In this document: piece by piece, positions 33,255 to 36,000 of the stretch
Layout of the letters: every line of letters starts with the position of its first letter
Position numbering within the stretch: the first letter of the stretch is position 1
Assembly (NCBI GenBank): GCA_002360325.1
Contig: DEQG01000068.1
Location: 1 to 36,000, forward strand
Direction of reading: 5' to 3'
DNA length: 36,000 nucleotides
Source of the DNA: Salinicoccus sp. UBA3372
GTDB taxonomy: Bacteria > Bacillota > Bacilli > Staphylococcales > Salinicoccaceae
Made by a program: the position numbers and the translations under genes
Notes under the pieces: model-generated
The model's database searches: none
What the model was told of the DNA's origin: nothing
Seen by the model: the letters and a program-made list of their open reading frames with translations, nothing else

Positions 33255-33651
33255 CACTATTTTCATCCATTTCTTCTAATAATTCAGGAAAGTTTTTAAG
33301 TACACCGTTGACAAATTTATAACTGTCTTTGTCACCGTACAGTTTTATGATTTTTACCGCTTCATTAATGATTACTCTTGGTGGGGATTCCTGCAGCAGC
33401 AATTCAGATATCGCCATTCTCAAGACGTTTCTTTCTGCTTTGGATATTCTCTCCAAAGTATAGTTTTTCAAATGTCTGCTGATGTGGTCATTTACATGAT
33501 CCTTGTTCGTCTCATAATAGCTGACAACATCTTTTATATATGAATAATCGCTAAGAAGATCATAAAATGCAGCTTCATTAAGTTTCACTGCATCATGATC
33601 TATTTGAAAGAGTATTTGAAATATTTTTTTACGCTGTTCATGTCTGTTCAT
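33241..33651 (-). CDS. nusB: Transcription antitermination protein NusB
   Basis: RNA-binding factor of rRNA antitermination complexes with NusE (S10). The 136-residue, all-helical protein has the family features MNRHEQRKKIFQILFQID, ERISKAERNVLRMAISELL and VIINEAVKIIKLYGDKDSYKFVNGVL. GGTG precedes the ATG 19 bases after the Asp23-family gene. It lies between the acc genes and xseA; the folD gene that sits here in Bacillus is missing. Confidence 0.95.
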   Translation of the reverse strand: MNRHEQRKKIFQILFQIDHDAVKLNEAAFYDLLSDYSYIKDVVSYYETNKDHVNDHISRHLKNYTLERISKAERNVLRMAISELLLQESPPRVIINEAVKIIKLYGDKDSYKFVNGVLKNFPELLEEMDENSDGKQ

Positions 33652-33669
33652 AAAAACACCAATCCATCT

Positions 33670-34020
33670 TTATTTAATGATATTCACGATGTGAACATTT
33701 ATTTCTTTGACCTGCTGCTCCAACATAGTGTGTAAAGTCTGATTGACATTAAACTGGATGTTCTCAGCAACTTTATGAACGTTTACACCTTCTTTTAATA
33801 CTACGTAGACCGATAAAATAACTTCATCGTCTTTTATATCGACACGCACACCGCGTCCGCGATATTTTTTTCCGAGCTTTTCTATATTACCACTTGCGAA
33901 ATTATTTTGTAAACTGTGTACTCCAGGTGTTTCTGTCACTGCAATGCTTGTTATCACTTCTATCACTTCAGGAGAAATATTAATAACACCTAAATTGGAA
34001 TTTTGTGTTGAAATCTTCAC
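33670..34020 (-). CDS. Asp23/YqhY-family envelope-stress protein
   Basis: Small protein of 116 residues of the Asp23/Gls24 (YqhY) family, with NLGVINISPEVIEVITSIAV, GVHSLQNNFASGN and DIKDDEVILSVYVVLKEGVNVHKVAENIQ as typical stretches. The frame also opens at a GTG and an ATG (34029, 34026), but the AGAGG site overlaps them and is 8 bases from the GTG at 34020, which is the likely start. Bacillus yqhY occupies the same position after accC and affects acetyl-CoA carboxylase; the role here is inferred from that synteny. Confidence 0.86.
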   Translation of the reverse strand: MKISTQNSNLGVINISPEVIEVITSIAVTETPGVHSLQNNFASGNIEKLGKKYRGRGVRVDIKDDEVILSVYVVLKEGVNVHKVAENIQFNVNQTLHTMLEQQVKEINVHIVNIIK

Positions 34021-34041
34021 TGTCATCACCTCTTGATATTA

Positions 34042-35391
34042 TTATAACATGATATCATTTAAGGCTAAAAAATTCGTGTTGTAATTATTATTGATGAAGT
34101 CATCATTTTTTAACAGATTCATATGGAATGGAATCGTCGTATCGATACCATCAATAATGAATTCTCCAAGAGCACGTTTTGAAATATCTACGGCTTCTTC
34201 GCGTGATTCGCTGTGAACAATCAATTTGGCTATCATGGAATCGTAATATGGCGGAATAGTATAACCGCTGTAACAGGCAGTATCCATTCTCACACCAAAG
34301 CCGCCCGGTGTGATGAAGTTGGTTATCTTACCGGCAGAGGGCATAAAGTTTTTAGATGGATTTTCCGCATTAATACGGTATTCGATTGCATGTCCCTGGA
34401 AAGTAATCTCTTCCTGTTTAAAAGGTATTTCCTCTCTCATTGCAATTTTAATCTGCATTTTAACCAGGTCTATTCCCGTAATCATCTCGGTAACAGGATG
34501 TTCAACCTGTATACGTGTATTCATTTCCATAAAATAAAAATTATCATCGTTCAGGTCATATATGAACTCGATTGTGCCCGCCCCGATATAATCGATGCTT
34601 TTTGCTGCCGTCACTGCAGTCTCACCCATCTCTTCCCGTTTTGTATCGGTCAAAATAGGGCTTGGAGCCTCTTCGACAAGCTTTTGCATTCTTCTTTGAA
34701 TAGTGCAGTCACGTTCACCCAGATGGACGACATTACCGTGATAATCCCCCAGTACCTGAATTTCAATATGGCGGAAGTTTTCTATATACTTTTCTATATA
34801 CAGACTCTTGTTGCCAAAGGCGCTTTCGGCCTCCTGCTCCGTCATTTTATAGTTCTGGACGAGTTCCTCTTCATTACGGGCAACACGAATACCTTTGCCG
34901 CCACCGCCGTAACTCGCTTTAATGATGACGGGATAGCCCACTGAAGATGCAACTTCTTTGGCATGATCTACCGACTGGACAACACCGTCACTTCCCGGCA
35001 CCGTGGGAACACCTGCTTTTTCCATGGTGTTCTTAGCTACATCCTTAACACCCATCAACGAAATCGTTTCATACATCGGCCCGATGAATATCAAGTTTGA
35101 AGCTTCGCACATTTCGGCAAAATCACTGTTTTCTGCCAGGAAGCCGTAACCGGGATGAATTGCATCACACCCGGTTTTATGTGCAATGGTGATGATGCTG
35201 ATCATATCCAGATAACTGTCCTTGGATAATTTGGGTCCTATACAGTAGGATTCCGTTGCAAGTTTCCGGTGAAGACTGTCTTTATCCGCTTCGGAGTAAA
35301 TACTGACCGATTCAATTCCGAGCTCACTACATGCACGAATGATTCTTACTGCAATTTCACCACGGTTGGCTACCAACACTTTTTTTATCAT
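34042..35391 (-). CDS. accC: Acetyl-CoA carboxylase, biotin carboxylase subunit
   Basis: ATP-grasp enzyme of 449 residues that carboxylates the biotin on AccB, the first half-reaction of fatty-acid synthesis. The N-terminal [21 protein letters not shown], the glycine-rich ATP loop [14 protein letters not shown], the metal-binding [15 protein letters not shown] and the C-terminal [10 protein letters not shown] are all intact. The ATG overlaps the accB stop as ATGA. It is 21 bases upstream of the Asp23-family start. Confidence 0.97.
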   Translation of the reverse strand: MIKKVLVANRGEIAVRIIRACSELGIESVSIYSEADKDSLHRKLATESYCIGPKLSKDSYLDMISIITIAHKTGCDAIHPGYGFLAENSDFAEMCEASNLIFIGPMYETISLMGVKDVAKNTMEKAGVPTVPGSDGVVQSVDHAKEVASSVGYPVIIKASYGGGGKGIRVARNEEELVQNYKMTEQEAESAFGNKSLYIEKYIENFRHIEIQVLGDYHGNVVHLGERDCTIQRRMQKLVEEAPSPILTDTKREEMGETAVTAAKSIDYIGAGTIEFIYDLNDDNFYFMEMNTRIQVEHPVTEMITGIDLVKMQIKIAMREEIPFKQEEITFQGHAIEYRINAENPSKNFMPSAGKITNFITPGGFGVRMDTACYSGYTIPPYYDSMIAKLIVHSESREEAVDISKRALGEFIIDGIDTTIPFHMNLLKNDDFINNNYNTNFLALNDIML

Positions 35392-35825
35392 AGGACTCTG
35401 AACAATGGCTGATCATATTCAACCATATCTCCGTCTTCAACAAGAATCTCTACAATTTCACCGGAAGTTTCTGCCTGGATTTCATTGAATAATTTCATTG
35501 CTTCCAAAATACACACAACAGAGTCATTGGAGACATTGTCCCCGACACTTATGAATGGCTCAGACTCCGGGGAAGGTGCTTTGTAGAAAGTACCGACCAT
35601 CGGTGCTTTGATCAGCGTACCTTCCTTTTGGGCAGACTCGCTTTCAGCCGCCGGGCTATTTGGCAGCGGGCTGACAGCTGCAGTCTGCTTTGCAGGTACT
35701 TCCTTCACTTCAAGCGATGCTTCTTTTTTCAATTTGATATCAACGTCTCCGTCTTTATAAGACAGTTCCGACAAAGATGCTTTTTCCATACGTTCAATTA
35801 ATTTATCAAGATTATCAATATTCAT
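35388..35825 (-). CDS. accB: Acetyl-CoA carboxylase, biotin carboxyl carrier protein
   Basis: Carries biotin between the carboxylase and transferase sites. From the ATG at 35823-35825 it has 145 residues: an N-terminal helical region, a Pro/Ala/Glu-rich linker (about 42-70) and the biotinyl domain with Lys111 in [11 protein letters not shown]. The frame opens 17 codons upstream, but AAGGAGT is 7 bases before the chosen ATG, and the promoter lies across the upstream extension. ATGA overlap with accC. Confidence 0.95.
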   Translation of the reverse strand: MNIDNLDKLIERMEKASLSELSYKDGDVDIKLKKEASLEVKEVPAKQTAAVSPLPNSPAAESESAQKEGTLIKAPMVGTFYKAPSPESEPFISVGDNVSNDSVVCILEAMKLFNEIQAETSGEIVEILVEDGDMVEYDQPLFRVL

Positions 35826-35857
35826 AGCAATACTCCTTAAGGAAATTTCTTTATATA

Positions 35858-35886
35858 ATTTTACTTCAGTGGTCATACCAATTCAA
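35858..35886 (-). promoter_or_regulatory. accB-accC promoter
   Basis: Minus-strand TTGAAT (35881-35886), 17-base spacer, TAAAAT (35858-35863), 33 bases before the accB ATG and just past the efp terminator. A reasonable sigma-A promoter. No FapR-like box is recognised in it. Confidence 0.6.
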
Positions 35887-35900
35887 GTGAAAATAATAAA

Positions 35901-35918
35901 AGCAGAGAAAACTCTGCT
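35901..35918 (-). terminator. Terminator after efp
   Basis: A 7-bp stem AGCAGAG (35901-35907) with CTCTGCT (35912-35918), 4-base loop, followed on the minus strand by a T-rich tract (TTTATTATTTT). It starts 2 bases after the efp stop. Confidence 0.75.
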
Positions 35919-35919
35919 C

Positions 35920-36000
35920 TTATGCTCTGGAGACGTACTCTCCCTCGTCTGTATTTATTACTAAAACATCACCTTGGTTGACAAAAAGTGGCACTTGAAT
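35920..36000 (-). CDS. efp: Translation elongation factor P, C-terminal end (partial)
   Basis: The last 26 residues of EF-P: the visible frame gives a segment with VPLFVNQGDVLVINT and ends GEYVSRA, the highly conserved EF-P C-terminus (domain III). The gene continues beyond the right edge of the window. EF-P relieves ribosome stalling at polyproline. The efp-accB-accC order is as in Bacillus and Staphylococcus; a terminator separates efp from accB. Confidence 0.93.
   Translation of the reverse strand: MQVPLFVNQGDVLVINTDEGEYVSRA

Noticed and set aside
34213..34944. Long plus-strand reading frame antisense to accC (243 codons)
   Set aside because: accC is a complete, motif-rich gene on the other strand; the antisense frame has no ribosome-binding site or recognisable domain.
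1..36000. Mobile elements, CRISPR arrays, prophage, defence islands, tRNA or rRNA genes
   Set aside because: No transposase, repeat array, integrase other than chromosomal XerD, or structural RNA pattern was seen; the region is conserved core genome.

Overview
This window is a gene-dense, housekeeping stretch of a low-to-moderate GC Gram-positive chromosome (class Bacilli). Gene content and order match the long Bacillus subtilis run efp-accB-accC-yqhY-nusB-xseA-xseB-ispA-dxs-yqxC-argR-recN ... bkd operon-yqiW ... yqjE ... rnz-yqkD-yqkF-nudF-fur-xerD-drm ... ypuF/scpA-scpB-rluB-resABCDE. The sporulation genes that interrupt this run in Bacillus (spoIIIA cluster, spoIVB, spo0A, spoIIA, spoVA, dacF) are all absent. 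A non-sporulating Staphylococcaceae-like organism fits best. Because dxs and a ptb-bcd-buk block are present, a Jeotgalicoccus/Salinicoccus-type relative is more likely than Staphylococcus aureus itself; that last step is inference.

Layout. Positions 1-5.9 kb carry the minus-strand operon resA-resB-resC-resD-resE (cytochrome c maturation plus the ResDE/SrrAB redox two-component system), followed by the start of one more gene. Positions 6-8 kb carry scpA-scpB-rluB (chromosome condensation, rRNA pseudouridylation), divergent from a DUF309 gene. Positions 8.5-11.2 kb carry fur-xerD-deoB plus a 27-residue membrane peptide. Positions 11.3-15.7 kb are the least uniform part: nudF, an aldo/keto reductase and alpha/beta-hydrolase pair on the plus strand, rnz, and an AraC/GyrI-type regulator. 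Positions 15.7-17.6 kb hold an M20 peptidase, a Prli42-like micro-membrane protein and a bacilliredoxin.

Positions 17.7-25.5 kb form one seven-gene minus-strand operon, ptb-bcd-buk-lpdA-bkdAA-bkdAB-bkdB. It converts branched-chain 2-oxoacids to acyl-CoAs, which supply branched fatty-acid synthesis or, through acyl phosphate, ATP. A DUF2627 gene diverges from it. Positions 25.9-36 kb are a run of minus-strand genes: efp (partial), accB-accC, an Asp23-family gene, nusB-xseA-xseB-ispA, dxs-tlyA, argR-recN.

No rRNA, tRNA, CRISPR array, insertion sequence, prophage or defence island was seen, and no gene-free stretch exceeds about 300 bases. I did not find a clearly undescribed system. The best leads are regulatory and small-ORF ones: helically phased direct repeats before resA, a near-consensus PerR-type box before fur, an ARG-like box over the argR -10, a perfect 26-bp palindrome before the bacilliredoxin gene, a terminator built from the overlapping ends of two genes, a 68-bp convergent coding overlap, and three or four micro-ORFs.
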